Translations under genes and position numbers: made by a program | Part shown: in pieces, positions 1 to 9,597 of the stretch | Layout: every line of letters starts with the position of its first letter | Numbering within the stretch: position 1 is the first letter of the stretch | DNA from: Stromatinia cepivora | Lineage: Eukaryota > Ascomycota > Leotiomycetes > Helotiales > Sclerotiniaceae | Reading direction: 5' to 3' | Length of the DNA: 64,000 nucleotides | NCBI GenBank assembly: GCA_014898415.1 | Contig: RCTD01000014.1 | Location: forward strand, 558,001-622,000 | The notes under the pieces: model-generated | Told to the model about the DNA's origin: nothing | The model's database searches: none | What the model saw: the letters and a program-made list of their open reading frames with translations, nothing else

Positions 1-970
1 GGAAAACCGCGAAGGGGAGCAGACGAAGAGCAGCCATACAAAATTTCACTCGAGGACCTGTATAAGGGAAAAACGGTCAAGTTCACGAGCAAGAAGAACG
101 TAATCTGTAGCCATTGCAAAGGTACTGGGGGAAAGGAGAAGGCCAAGCCAGAAACTTGTGGCAGATGTAAGGGTAACGGTGTCACCATGGGCCTTAGGAG
201 CGTTGGACCAGGTCTTGTCACCCAAGAAAGAGTTATGTGTGATACCTGCTCAGGAGCCGGTAAAATCTTTAAGGAGAAGGACAAGTGCAAGAAATGCAAA
301 GGAAAACGCACAACCAAGGAACAAAAATCTTTGGAGTTATATATACCCAGGGGTGCAAGAGACGGCGACCGAATTGTATTGGAGGGTGAGGCTGATCAGG
401 TACCCGATCAAACGCCCGGCAACATCGTATTTACTATTGATGAAGAAGATCACGAAATTTTCCAGCGGGCTGGCGATGATCTTTCTGCGGAGCTCAACAT
501 CACATTAGCTGAAGCTCTCACAGGATTCTCACGAGTAGTTTTGAAACATTTAGACGGGCGTGGTATCTCAATAAATCATCCCCAAGGAAAGGTGTTGCAG
601 CCCGGACAAATTTTAAAGGTTGAGGGCGAAGGTATGCCCCTGAAGAGGAGCGATGCCAAGGGTGATTTGTACTTGATTGTAAAAATCGAATTTCCTCAGG
701 ACGGTTGGATAGAAGACGCGGCTGCATTCTCTACTCTGCAGCAGGTCTTACCTAAACCCGAGCCACCGATCACGGCCGAGGAGGTTGATGAGGTGGAATA
801 TGACTCTGATGCTGATCTTGACGATGTAAGTATTGTTGATCCACTCTCACTTACTTTACAACTAACTTACAAATTAGTTTGGTGCAAATTCTGGGGATCC
901 TCGTGCGGGTGGTGAGTGGGAGGACGACGAAGAAGATGATGAAGGAGGTGCTCAATGTGCTACCCAATAA
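1..970 (+). CDS. DnaJ (Hsp40) type I co-chaperone, Ydj1/Xdj1-like, 3' part
   Basis: This is a class I Hsp40 that would stimulate Hsp70 and deliver unfolded clients. The reading frame is open from the first base, so the J domain lies outside the window. Exons are 1-825 and 878-970, with a 52 bp intron (GTAAGT, ACTAAC branch, TTAG). Visible parts are the four zinc-finger repeats (CSHCKGTG, CGRCKGNG, CDTCSGAG, CKKCKGKR), the two beta-sandwich substrate-binding domains with the GEADQ and GEGMP segments, and an acidic tail. The spliced last exon ends in CATQ, which fits a CaaX farnesylation box as in yeast Ydj1 (CASQ) and suggests a cytosolic protein attached to ER or other membranes. Without splicing, the frame would run to an unrelated tail and lose this box. 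Ydj1 and Xdj1 orthologues cannot be separated from this part alone. Confidence 0.93.
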
Positions 971-1605
971 AGTTGGACATAGACTAGTATTATGTGCGTC
1001 ATGAGATTCAATTTGCCACTGGGAGGCATATTTTGGGTTGGATCACTTGGGACATAGAGCGGTAAATGGGACTACGATAGAACCATAGCGGAAGCGAATT
1101 CATGGAAGGCATGGCGTTCCGAGGTTTGTTTCAGCAAACATTGCAATAAACTCCCAAGAATCAAGCGCCATTTGTTCGCATTCCTACTGAAACTTGCATT
1201 GCAATTGTAAACATTCAAAACGGCACAGTGCTTCTAAGAACTGATCTATTTCCATTTTGCAGCATGCGTCCATTTTCGTTGTTTGTTGATGGAAGGTAAT
1301 ATTTTCGACGTCCAAATCCAATTTGAAATTTCTTTTTGACACCTTCAAGTATTCCGGAGACTCTAGGAATTGAATAACCAAATTTGGATTACAAAAAGCC
1401 TCTTCAACAATCTAGAATATTGTAAGCTCTCCGCGCGTTATTATCATCCCACGCACGTGACAAACACGCAAGCCCTAACACTTTGATGCCTCAGGTAAGG
1501 ATATTCGCTTAAGATTCTGTGGGCTTAAACTATGAGACTACCAAAAAAAGATTTCGCAGGAAATCGTATCAACCAACGACAAACAATCGACAACCCGACG
1601 ACAAG
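971..1605. other. Intergenic region and eL32 promoter/leader
   Basis: No convincing gene was seen. The final part holds the promoter and the 5' leader of the ribosomal protein gene; the leader contains CAA/ACGAC-rich sequence at about 1565-1605 and runs into a leader intron at 1606-1679. Confidence 0.5.
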
Positions 1606-1679
1606 GTGTGTATTGCTATTACCATGTCTCCTGGAGAGACGAAATTACTTCAATATCCGTTATGCTGACGGTTCTCTAG

Positions 1680-2398
1680 ATGGTTTCCGCTAAGAAGCAC
1701 GTTCCTATCGTCAAGAAGCGTATGTTTACTTCCCTCCTCGATCTTCGATCTTCGATTTGCATAGCCTGGGACCGATGAAGAGTTGCGACCGCCATTGGAG
1801 AGTCCGCGAATGGAAAGGATTGGATACGAGTTCGAAGAACGGTTGATTGACAGTTTTGTTATAGGCACCAAGCGTTTCCACAGACATCAGAGCGACTCCT
1901 ACAAATGTGTCGACGCAAGCTGGAGAAAGCCTAAGGGTATTGATAACCGTGTCCGAAGACGGTTCAAGGGACAAATGGTTATGCCATCGGTACGTGGAAC
2001 TGGAGGTGGCTGTGGCTGTAATTGAAATGATACTCGAAAAACAACATGGATTGGAATTCGAGGACGTTCAATGCACAGCAGGAATCAATTGAGCAGGGGC
2101 TGATAAGGATATAGATTGGTTTCGGATCCAACAAGAAAACCCGCCACATGATGCCGTCCGGCCACAAAGCTTTCCTCGTCAACAACACCTCCGACGTTGA
2201 CCTCCTCCTCATGCACAACAAGACCTTCGCCGCGGAGTAGGTTTAATCGATTCGGGAACAAATGGACGTGGTCACTAACAAATCATTAGGATCTCCCACG
2301 CCGTTTCATCGAGAAAGAGAGTTGAGATTGTTGCACGCGCCAAGGCACTCGGTGTTAAGGTTACCAACGCAAAGGCAAGAGTTACGACTGAGGTTTAA
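1680..2398 (+). CDS. rpl32: 60S ribosomal protein eL32
   Basis: Structural protein of the large ribosomal subunit. There are four coding exons (1680-1719, 1865-1989, 2115-2236, 2290-2398), giving 131 residues, the normal eukaryotic eL32 length. Recognisable blocks are [44 protein letters not shown] and the C-terminal [14 protein letters not shown]. The introns are 145, 125 and 53 bp with GT/AG ends. A further intron at 1606-1679 lies in the 5' leader and ends directly before the ATG, so the start codon is the first base triplet of an exon. Ribosomal protein genes of filamentous fungi commonly have introns in and near the 5' end; here they make up nearly half of the transcribed unit. The start is fixed by the conserved N terminus. 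Confidence 0.96.
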
Positions 2399-2779
2399 GC
2401 GGATGGGTTTTGTTTGGGCATTTTGCACGGGATGGGAATGCTTGTTAGCACAAACAAAGGCTTTGCAGAATTATAGCAAAAGCTCTTTGAAAAATGAAGA
2501 TCCTTAAGCAAATCTTTGACAGTCACACGAAGCTCCACTTGTGATGATTGTTCTCTCGCTCGGATGTCCTGTACGCTTCCCTAATATCCACGACATATCG
2601 CCCTCGCTGTTCAAAAGGATCCGAATACGTGCAGGTCTGGAAAATATTTTCATGGCGTTTATGGGCGGTTTGTCTCCCAAAAGGTTGTGATGGAGAGTTT
2701 CATTTCGATTTGTTCAATATACCTCTGTGTCACTGGGCTAAGCCAGTTGCTCACACGCTGTTGAGGGCATTATAAGCGC

Positions 2780-2815
2780 GAATCCATAAGGGGATTTCCC
2801 GTTCAAAATCCTACA
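2780..2815 (+). repeat. Dispersed short motif, copy 1 (possible SINE relic)
   Basis: The sequence GAATCCATAAGGGGATTT followed by CCCGTTCAAAATCC recurs at 4261-4295 with only a few differences. The GTTCAAAATCC part resembles a tRNA B box (GGTTCGANNCC). No complete tRNA fold can be drawn. It could be the remains of a tRNA-derived retroposon or another small dispersed repeat. Confidence 0.3.
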
Positions 2816-4147
2816 TGCATCCTAATTTGTCTAAATGACCGATATTGTGCTACATGTCATCCTCCTAAATTTTGCTGCCCATCCTCTAGTCCTAGTTATA
2901 GTATCCTATGGTCAAGGCCCAAAAGTTCGATCGGCCGGCCTACCTACGAAAATTCTGGTAGGTTGAGCATTACTAGCGTTGCACTTCACTTCTTTGTACA
3001 TGTGTTTATATATTATCCATGTGAGTCGTTGCAGTCTCCTGTACCAATCATGAAATTGTCATTAGGTCTTTCCAATCCCAATAGTAATGAATAATCAATG
3101 CGAGACGTACACCGCAAAGATTCCCGTGCCAAATATGCCTTTTGGAAAATCTGAAAACTCGCAGCTGATATATCAGGATACTCAATAGCTCCACCCTTCG
3201 AAATAAAGTCGCTCCATGCCATTCATATCCTTTCTCTGTTCCATGGCTCAACTATAGCTATCACTATAAGCAAGTTTCTACTGCTTTGAATTTATTTTTT
3301 TGTTTCCCTGCGTGTCGCTTCGCTCTTGCAGGGTTAGAGTCAGGGGTCGAGTCGAGGGTCCAGAATATGAAGGTAGGTAGGCTCTTTCTCTAAGGCTTGG
3401 GTATGCAACCATTAGTGCAAATTTCGACATTTACTGTTCCTATACTTCTAGTAAGTGGAATTGAGGCAACTTATCCAGATGGATCCTTGCTAGATTCGTT
3501 CCAGGAGGGAAGTAATCTTGATCTTGTCTCCGCTGACGCCTGTATTTTTGAAACTTTTTTCAATAAAATACCTAGTACCCAAAGGATACCATAATACGTG
3601 AACTTGTTATTTGTAACGTCTATTATCTAAATTGTAAATATCTACCTGTAGCTCCTTCCTAAACTGCACTATGAAAACTTGTGTCAACATATGATCTTTT
3701 ATTCCAAATTATCTTTTGATCATTTATATCTATAGTCGCTATGTATATAATGCGTTTGAGAACATCATACTGTGAAATTTATACCGTAATACACTTCAAA
3801 CGAATGGGAATAAGTACCGAGTCTATCATTTAGGTCCCGACACCGTTCGAGGCTTCCCAAGTATACATTTTTCCTGCTGAAAAAAGTCCTCCTCCCAATC
3901 ACGGTGTAACGGCCAAAAAAAACAGGGAGAATAACGTCCTCCTATCACCAGGTTTCTTCATGATATCAATGTCCTGCAATTGGATCATAATACCACACTA
4001 ATACCAGATCTCCCAAACATGCAGATCAACTCTACCCGATGAAGAAAGCTCATGAAACTAACCAGAAATGACGCAATAAACATGGAAACCCAAAAGCGGA
4101 AAGGTGTGTATGTACTAAAGAACTAAAGAACCAAGCTAACTTCTGTC

Positions 4148-4300
4148 AATGGCAGTGGCTTGGTCGAGTGGTAAGAGACTGACGATTTTGAACCATGAAT
4201 GATACAAGTGGTTAGAAAAATACCCAGGATCCAATAATTCACAGTAAATATCTCCATGCAGAACCCATAAGAGATTTCCCTTTCAAAATCCCATTCAAAA
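4148..4300 (+). repeat. Possible tRNA-derived SINE relic
   Basis: TGGCTTGGTCGAGTGG (4156-4171) looks like a tRNA D-arm/A-box, and about 50 bp later GTGGTTAGAAAA (4209-4220) looks like a degraded B box. The downstream part ends with the motif shared with 2780-2815 (here 4261-4295), followed by an A-rich tail. A head with Pol III boxes, a body and an A tail is SINE architecture, but no target duplication was seen and the anticodon stem does not pair well, so a functional tRNA is excluded. Confidence 0.28.
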
Positions 4301-4990
4301 AAAAATTGGTTTAGGAAAAGAGGGGTCGAACATTTAAAAGGAGGGCTAAATCGAGATCTAACCCATTTTAAGCTTTAAAAGCCAATGGCGCAAACCCATA
4401 AATCGATTTTCTCCCGATGATGTTCGGATTTGTGTGCTTGAACTCCATGTAATCGGTAATCGCTTGTTGGAGGGGGTCGATTGTGATGAAGGGGATACAC
4501 CATGAACCTTCAAGTGTGTGCGTCTCCTCAAGTATCATATAGTATATAGTCTCAGCAATCCTTGCTTTCAAGAATCCCAGATACCCATTAAAGTTTTCAA
4601 CTATATAGAAATGAAAAACAGTCTGCTGCGAGTTAAGTTTGCTAAATTTTTGAGACCACCTATGAGTCTTTCAACCATTTTCTTTTGCCCTCGGTGGACT
4701 AAGAACACTACTAACCCCCCGATTAACCATAAGTCGACTTAGAACACAATAAATGAGGGGTCAGCACCATTGACTAGTTGAAATGTAAATGATAGTATAT
4801 AAAAAAAAAGTTCCTTTCCTCTACTCTGCAATTACACTCACAGGTTTATTATCATAACACATTCGTTTTCGACGTCTCAACCGTATATCGATACCGTTTC
4901 TGCCATAAATATCTATTTTTCTAAACCATCTATACGCACACACAATCAAACACACATCTATACCACGAATGAACTTGATGGTTCGTCAAG

Positions 4991-5779
4991 ATGTCTCAAC
5001 ATTTCCTCCAAGCAGCCCGAGCATTGTTCCATCCCAGCGAATGGAGGAAGATATTCACCGAATGTAAAATCTGGAGAAAATGCAAAACTTTCCGTGAAAA
5101 GAAGAAGTCTGCCGAAGAAAAAACGTTTTTCGAAGAATTAAGATACCAAACGACGCCCGTACCTGGCATGTATAGAGTCGATGAAAAGGGAACGATATTC
5201 CTCGTTGCCATCCAACCAATCAAAGGCCGGAGAGACAGCGAAGGCATATTTCAAGTTGCTCCTGGCGGCGAATATACCGATGCGTCTTTAGCCCAATTTC
5301 CTTCCACGACTAAGGAGGACAGTCAAAGCTCTGACACCGAACGACTCCTCGGTTACAGATACCTTCGCGATCCACCCAAAGTGGAATACTGCCAGATCTT
5401 GGATCGGTATATGTTCAGCGACGAGCTAAACAAGCGACATATCACCTACGAGCACAAATACGGCGTTGCTCACTTGTTCCGCTTGGACAATCCAGCCACT
5501 TATGTTGTGATTAGTGGTGGAAAGAAGAGAAAGAATGGAGATGCATTCAAGATATCCAAGCTACCCAAGCATCATAAGGGTATCAATGATAACTTGTGGT
5601 GCCGCGACTTGAGTAATGGCGCCTTCAGAATGATGGGGGTTGAAGAGGCGCAAAAAGCCAGGGAAGAAATGGCGGAGAAGGGAACTGATGCTTGGTGTGA
5701 GACGGGGGATGAACCTTATCTGAAGGTTCAGAGATATGTGCAAAGTACTATTTCTTTTACTTCACCATTTACAGGTTGA
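4991..5779 (+). CDS. Hypothetical fungal protein, 262 aa
   Basis: One uninterrupted exon of 262 residues. I do not recognise the family. The protein is hydrophilic and lysine/glutamate rich, has no signal peptide or membrane segment, and begins with a basic stretch (KIWRKCKTFREKKK, about residues 27-40). The mid part (YRYLRDPPKVEY, YGVAHLFRLDNPATYVVISGG) alternates hydrophobic and charged residues as in a folded soluble domain. The start is the first in-frame ATG; two nearby upstream ATGs (4969, 4978) are in other frames. A pyrimidine/CA-rich leader precedes it. The function is unknown. Confidence is in the gene, not in a role. Confidence 0.7.
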   Translation: MSQHFLQAARALFHPSEWRKIFTECKIWRKCKTFREKKKSAEEKTFFEELRYQTTPVPGMYRVDEKGTIFLVAIQPIKGRRDSEGIFQVAPGGEYTDASLAQFPSTTKEDSQSSDTERLLGYRYLRDPPKVEYCQILDRYMFSDELNKRHITYEHKYGVAHLFRLDNPATYVVISGGKKRKNGDAFKISKLPKHHKGINDNLWCRDLSNGAFRMMGVEEAQKAREEMAEKGTDAWCETGDEPYLKVQRYVQSTISFTSPFTG

Positions 5780-6880
5780 TTTGGATTACATGTACAGGTA
5801 GAGAGAGGGTTCGTTCAGTGGTGTTTGGGCGTCTCATGGGATGGAAGCGAAGATATCCTTTATGCCCAGTTGGCATAAAGTAATAGCATTGTATGTAGCG
5901 ACTGCACTTGCAGATAGATCAAATTGAGATCAATTTCACAGCGTCAATAATATTCCCGGAGACAAATACAGGATTTTGATCTTGCTCAATATCGAACTTG
6001 AGTGAGCCGTTAAAAGGCTACTGGCCATTCTTTCTCAACCGCCATCATAGCTGCCAAGTCTTACCTGAAGTCTGAGAACGGCTTTATTCTCAAACAAACA
6101 TCAGACGAGATGATAGCTTCGGATGAACTTATAAATATGAGCCAAACGTGAAAAAAATTGAAGGAATTGGATTTATAACAAAATATAATCAATTCAGAAC
6201 GTCTCAATAAAGTTCCGTTGTCAAAATAACACGCGTACCCACAAAAGAATCTATTTGACCAACAAGAAATTACGCATTGATGTTTGGGATCAGACTGGAG
6301 TAGTAAAGTAAAGTTACAGTACTTGCGTAAGCTTTGGATTGGAGTAGATTCTAAGAATCTTTCAAGGATTTTATCGTTTTTACTTTTCATCCCTTACCAA
6401 AGAACAGAGCAAAGGTGTCATCCATACTGTTCTTATCTTGTCAGCAACATCACAACAATGGCATTGCTGAATCCTACCTATTATTAGGGGTTTCTACACC
6501 GTTCTGCCGACATGAAACAGGGATGAAGAATGCTGTTAACATGGTTACCATGAGGATCTTCATCGCGCCTACAGTGTGTATGGTTTTACTGCCGCAGTCT
6601 GCGCCTTGCTCAAATTAAACTCCTGCAATACGGAATTTAAACTTCTTGGATGTAAAGTCTGTCAACATTTATTAACCCCTCCTCGATTTAAATACAAAGT
6701 CCAATACTATCGTCGCATCAATCGAGAGAAAAGAATTTGCATTCACAAAGTGTAGAGTAGTACGCCAAAGTACAAAGTCACACAGCTCCAGCCTTTGTCT
6801 TGGGATATAAGCAGTACCAATTGGATCACTGTAGCCACTACTATATTGTCTCATGACCAAATACAGCACACGGCGAGCTC
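5780..6880. other. Intergenic region, nothing recognised
   Basis: Short open frames on both strands have no family features and AT-rich composition. It presumably contains the terminator of the upstream gene and the promoter of the Sec2-like gene. Confidence 0.45.
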
Positions 6881-7624
6881 ATGTCGGCAACAATAACACT
6901 CACGATGTCGCAGACGTCAGGAACTGGAGCTGCGTGTCCGAATTGTGGAATGGCTTTACCGCATAACAGTTCAGAGATTGCAATAGATGCGCAGAAACAA
7001 ATCGAGGAATTACGAGCTCAAGTAAAGTTACTGACAGAGAAAGCAACCGCCGCAGGTAGGCTCCTCCTTATGAATTTTTAATCTCCCGGACTTACGATAA
7101 TACCAGTGGATAAATGGGCAGACTATGAAGACGAAATTCAATCGCTCAAGAAGGCACAATCTCAGCAAACTCCAGAACCTCCGCGCGCAACAACACCAAC
7201 TCAAGGGCTCACTGAAGATCGAGCTGGAAGCCCAAGTCGTTTCTCATATCTACCTGTTCAAAATCGACTTTCTTCTTTGCTGTCTCGCAAGTCCACACCG
7301 AATCTGCAAGCCCAGCCTCCGCCAACATCGAAAACACCTTCTACGACAGAATTAGTAGCAGCTTTAACAAGGGAGCAAGGTTTACGACAGGCAGCGGAGG
7401 GCAAATTAAATGCATCGAGTGTCGAATTAGAAGAGTTGACCGCACAACTGTTCACACAAGCCAATGAAATGGTTGCCACGGAGCGAAAAGCGAGAGCAAA
7501 ACTCGAAGAACGAGTTGAAGTATTGGAAAGAAGGGATGTGGAAAAGGGAAAACGGCTGGAAAGGCTTGAAGGCGCGGTACAGAGAATTGAGAGAGTCAGG
7601 GGTCTTCTGGCGCCGGAACGATGA
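6881..7624 (+). CDS. Sec2-type Rab guanine-nucleotide exchange factor (Sec2 N-terminal GEF domain)
   Basis: The product would activate a Sec4/Rab8-type GTPase in polarised exocytosis. Exons 6881-7055 and 7107-7624 flank a 51 bp intron (GTAGGC, CCAG) and give about 230 residues. The N terminus has one CxxC pair (ACPNCGM), then a coiled-coil segment (EELRAQVKLLTEKA), a Ser/Pro/Thr-rich linker, and at about residues 150-230 a long heptad-rich helix whose LEELTAQLFTQANEMVATE stretch is the signature of the Sec2 GEF coiled coil. The protein stops directly after this helix, so it is far shorter than yeast Sec2 (759 aa) and lacks the C-terminal localisation region. Start choice: a second ATG lies eight codons in (MSQTSG), so the N terminus is uncertain by those residues. 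Confidence 0.82.
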
Positions 7625-7787
7625 GAAGAGCGAACATGACGATACGACTAAATGCATGAGAACAAGACGGCTTGGAGCACGGGTCATTGAAAAGGGGCTA
7701 CGGAGTTATGTGCACATGCGGCAGAAGGTCGCAGTTTTGAGTCATACGAGATCATCGAAAGAGACAAGGCGATCTATTACCCACGAG

Positions 7788-8144
7788 ATGTCTTCAACAA
7801 CATTAATAACACGGAATCCAACCTCTCGTCGGTGTCATTCCAAACCAACGAGATTCCATACCGTCTCTCGATCACAGAATCAATATCATTCACGCCCCAG
7901 ATTTCGCGACGTGTATAGACCAACCTACATACCCGCAGCCTCGGAAATGGAAATATGGATGATAGAGCTGTGGAAAGACTTCCTCCTCGAACCTACGCCT
8001 TACCTGGTCATATCCGCTACCTTCTACTTGGGCCTCTTTTTGATATCATTACAGTATTATCCGACCATTTGGAATATTGCTTACTTTCTCATCCAACTTA
8101 TACCTTGGGATGACGACTTTGGAGCCCCTGGTCATTTATTTTGA
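7788..8144 (+). CDS. Possible small membrane protein, 118 aa
   Basis: An open frame just downstream of the Sec2-like gene encodes a basic, Ser/Thr/Arg-rich N-terminal half and a hydrophobic C-terminal part (LVISATFYLGLFLISLQYY then IAYFLIQLI) that would form one or two membrane helices. An in-frame ATG at 7656 would give 162 residues; the same frame stays open further back into the Sec2 exon, where it is only the shadow of that gene. The family is not recognised. It could be a real small gene, part of a long Sec2 3' UTR, or a chance frame. Confidence 0.4.
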   Translation: MSSTTLITRNPTSRRCHSKPTRFHTVSRSQNQYHSRPRFRDVYRPTYIPAASEMEIWMIELWKDFLLEPTPYLVISATFYLGLFLISLQYYPTIWNIAYFLIQLIPWDDDFGAPGHLF

Positions 8145-8409
8145 GTATACCTTATAATGCATTTGTTTGGAGCGTGTTAGATATGATACCCCACTTGTAT
8201 ATACATTTTCAAGAGTTATTCATACCTGCCAGGTGGAGGTAGATTAGTATCCACCATTAATATCATCAACCTTTATAATCACATAATGTGCAGCAAGTAT
8301 CAATGATAGAAAATCAAGCTGGTGGTATCTTATTTCAACTAGAGAAACTCATCACTAAACGATGCCAGCGGATGTCGAGCAAGTAGTCCACCTACCCCTT
8401 TCTAAGCTC

Positions 8410-9198
8410 TTACTTTCCAATTGTCAAAAACAACCTATCACCCACATCCCCCAATCCTGGCTTAATCATCCCCTTGTCATTAACCTCCTCATCCACTCCC
8501 GCACACCAGATCTCCGTTCCCTCAGGCCACTCACTGGCCGCATGTTGCAAGCCCGGTAACGCAGCTAACACGCTCATCACAATAATTCTCTTGACACCCC
8601 ATTCCCTCAATGTGCGAATAGCAGCGGCGCAAGTACCTCCCGTAGCAATAACCGGATCAAGCAAGATAGCTAGTTCGGAAGCGGAAGAATTGGGGGTGTT
8701 GGAGGGAGAAGAAGCAGGAGGTGCGTGGTAGGGAAGATTGTTGTAGTATTCTACGGGTTCGAGGGTGGTGGGTTCGCGGAAGAGTCCGAGGTGATGAATG
8801 GGGGTAGGGCTTGGGAGGAGTGTTTGGAGGGCTTCGACCATGGAGAGACCGGAGCGGAGAATGGGGATTAGGGAGATGGAGGAGGGGGTTATGGTTGTGG
8901 TTGTGTATTCGTATCCGAGGGGGGTTTTGGCCTGTTGCGTATTTTGTTAGTTAAATTGTGGGTGGGGGTTGAGATGGTGAGGGGTAAAGGGAGAGAGGGA
9001 GATGGTTGGACATACAGTTGGACCTTTGGAAACGGTAAGTCCGGCAGCTGTAGCTTCACATCCTATTATCAATGAAATGTCATTAACGAGAGCTTTGGTT
9101 TCGCGGGTATTGGCTTCGCTGGATCGTAATTGTGAGAGTTTGGCTTGGAGGCATGGGTGAGTGGAGATGTGAACGTTGGGTGGGAGTGATTGATTCAT
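8410..9198 (-). CDS. fur1: Uracil phosphoribosyltransferase
   Basis: Converts uracil and PRPP to UMP in pyrimidine salvage (cytosol). Exons on the minus strand are 9198-9016 and 8931-8410, with an 83 bp intron (GTATGT, ACAG), giving 234 residues, a normal UPRT length. Recognisable segments are LIPILRSGLSMVEA, HLGLFREPTTLEPVEYYNN, the PRPP-binding loop LLDPVIATGGTCAAA, and the C-terminal GDVGDRLF segment of the uracil-binding region. An unusual insert of Ser/Pro/Ala-rich residues (PASSPSNTPNSSASE) separates the YYNN and PRPP-loop motifs. Divergent from the fluoride exporter, with about 400 bp between their start codons. The family assignment is firm; the start is the only ATG giving the conserved N-terminal part. 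Confidence 0.93.
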
Positions 9199-9597
9199 CT
9201 TGAAGCTTTGCGCAATTATCGTTTGAGATGTGGTGAGGATGGAAGGTACTTTTGATATTGAGCAAATAAATAAAGTCGATATAGAAGTGAAACGTATATT
9301 CCTTTGTTTATGTAAGAGTGGATGTTGATACCTAGATTACTTGCGGTTTCGCATGCGTGTTATTCACAGAGGGAAGCCAAGCCCACATCTTATCAGTGGA
9401 CCTCGGGCCTTATCAATCGCAAACGGGCGCTCCCCTTGGATTTTCCGAAAATCTTAACTTTAAAAAGACGGCAACTATTTATGGATTGAGCTAGGAAATA
9501 TGAAGCCCGTGAGCCATGTTACTATGTGACGTCAAAGATTTCTGTTTCCATGGGATTTACATAATATCAATAGGGGGATCATAACGTTCAATGGACA
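9199..9597. promoter_or_regulatory. Shared upstream region of UPRT and fluoride exporter genes
   Basis: A 399 bp gap between two divergent start codons must hold both promoters. It contains a palindromic TGACGTCA-like core (GTGACGTCAAAG, about 9526-9537), which resembles a bZIP/CRE-type site. No strict TATA position could be assigned. Confidence 0.45.

Larger units (their letters stand above)
2399..4990. other. Long intergenic region without a convincing gene
   Basis: Open frames here are short and lack family features. The region holds two copies of a shared 35 bp motif (2780-2815 and 4261-4295) and a tRNA-like stretch near 4150-4220, described separately. The last 200 bp contain CA-rich sequence upstream of the hypothetical gene and probably its promoter and leader. 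Confidence 0.5.

Noticed and set aside
4150..4222. A functional tRNA gene
   Set aside because: A-box and B-box-like sequences are present, but acceptor and anticodon stems do not pair and the B box lacks the conserved TTCGA.
6061..6390. 109-codon minus-strand frame
   Set aside because: No family feature, irregular composition and no splice or promoter context.
7464..7787. Second-frame continuation upstream of the possible 118-aa membrane protein
   Set aside because: It overlaps the Sec2 coding helix in another frame and is very Lys/Arg/Glu-rich, as expected for a shadow of a coiled-coil gene.
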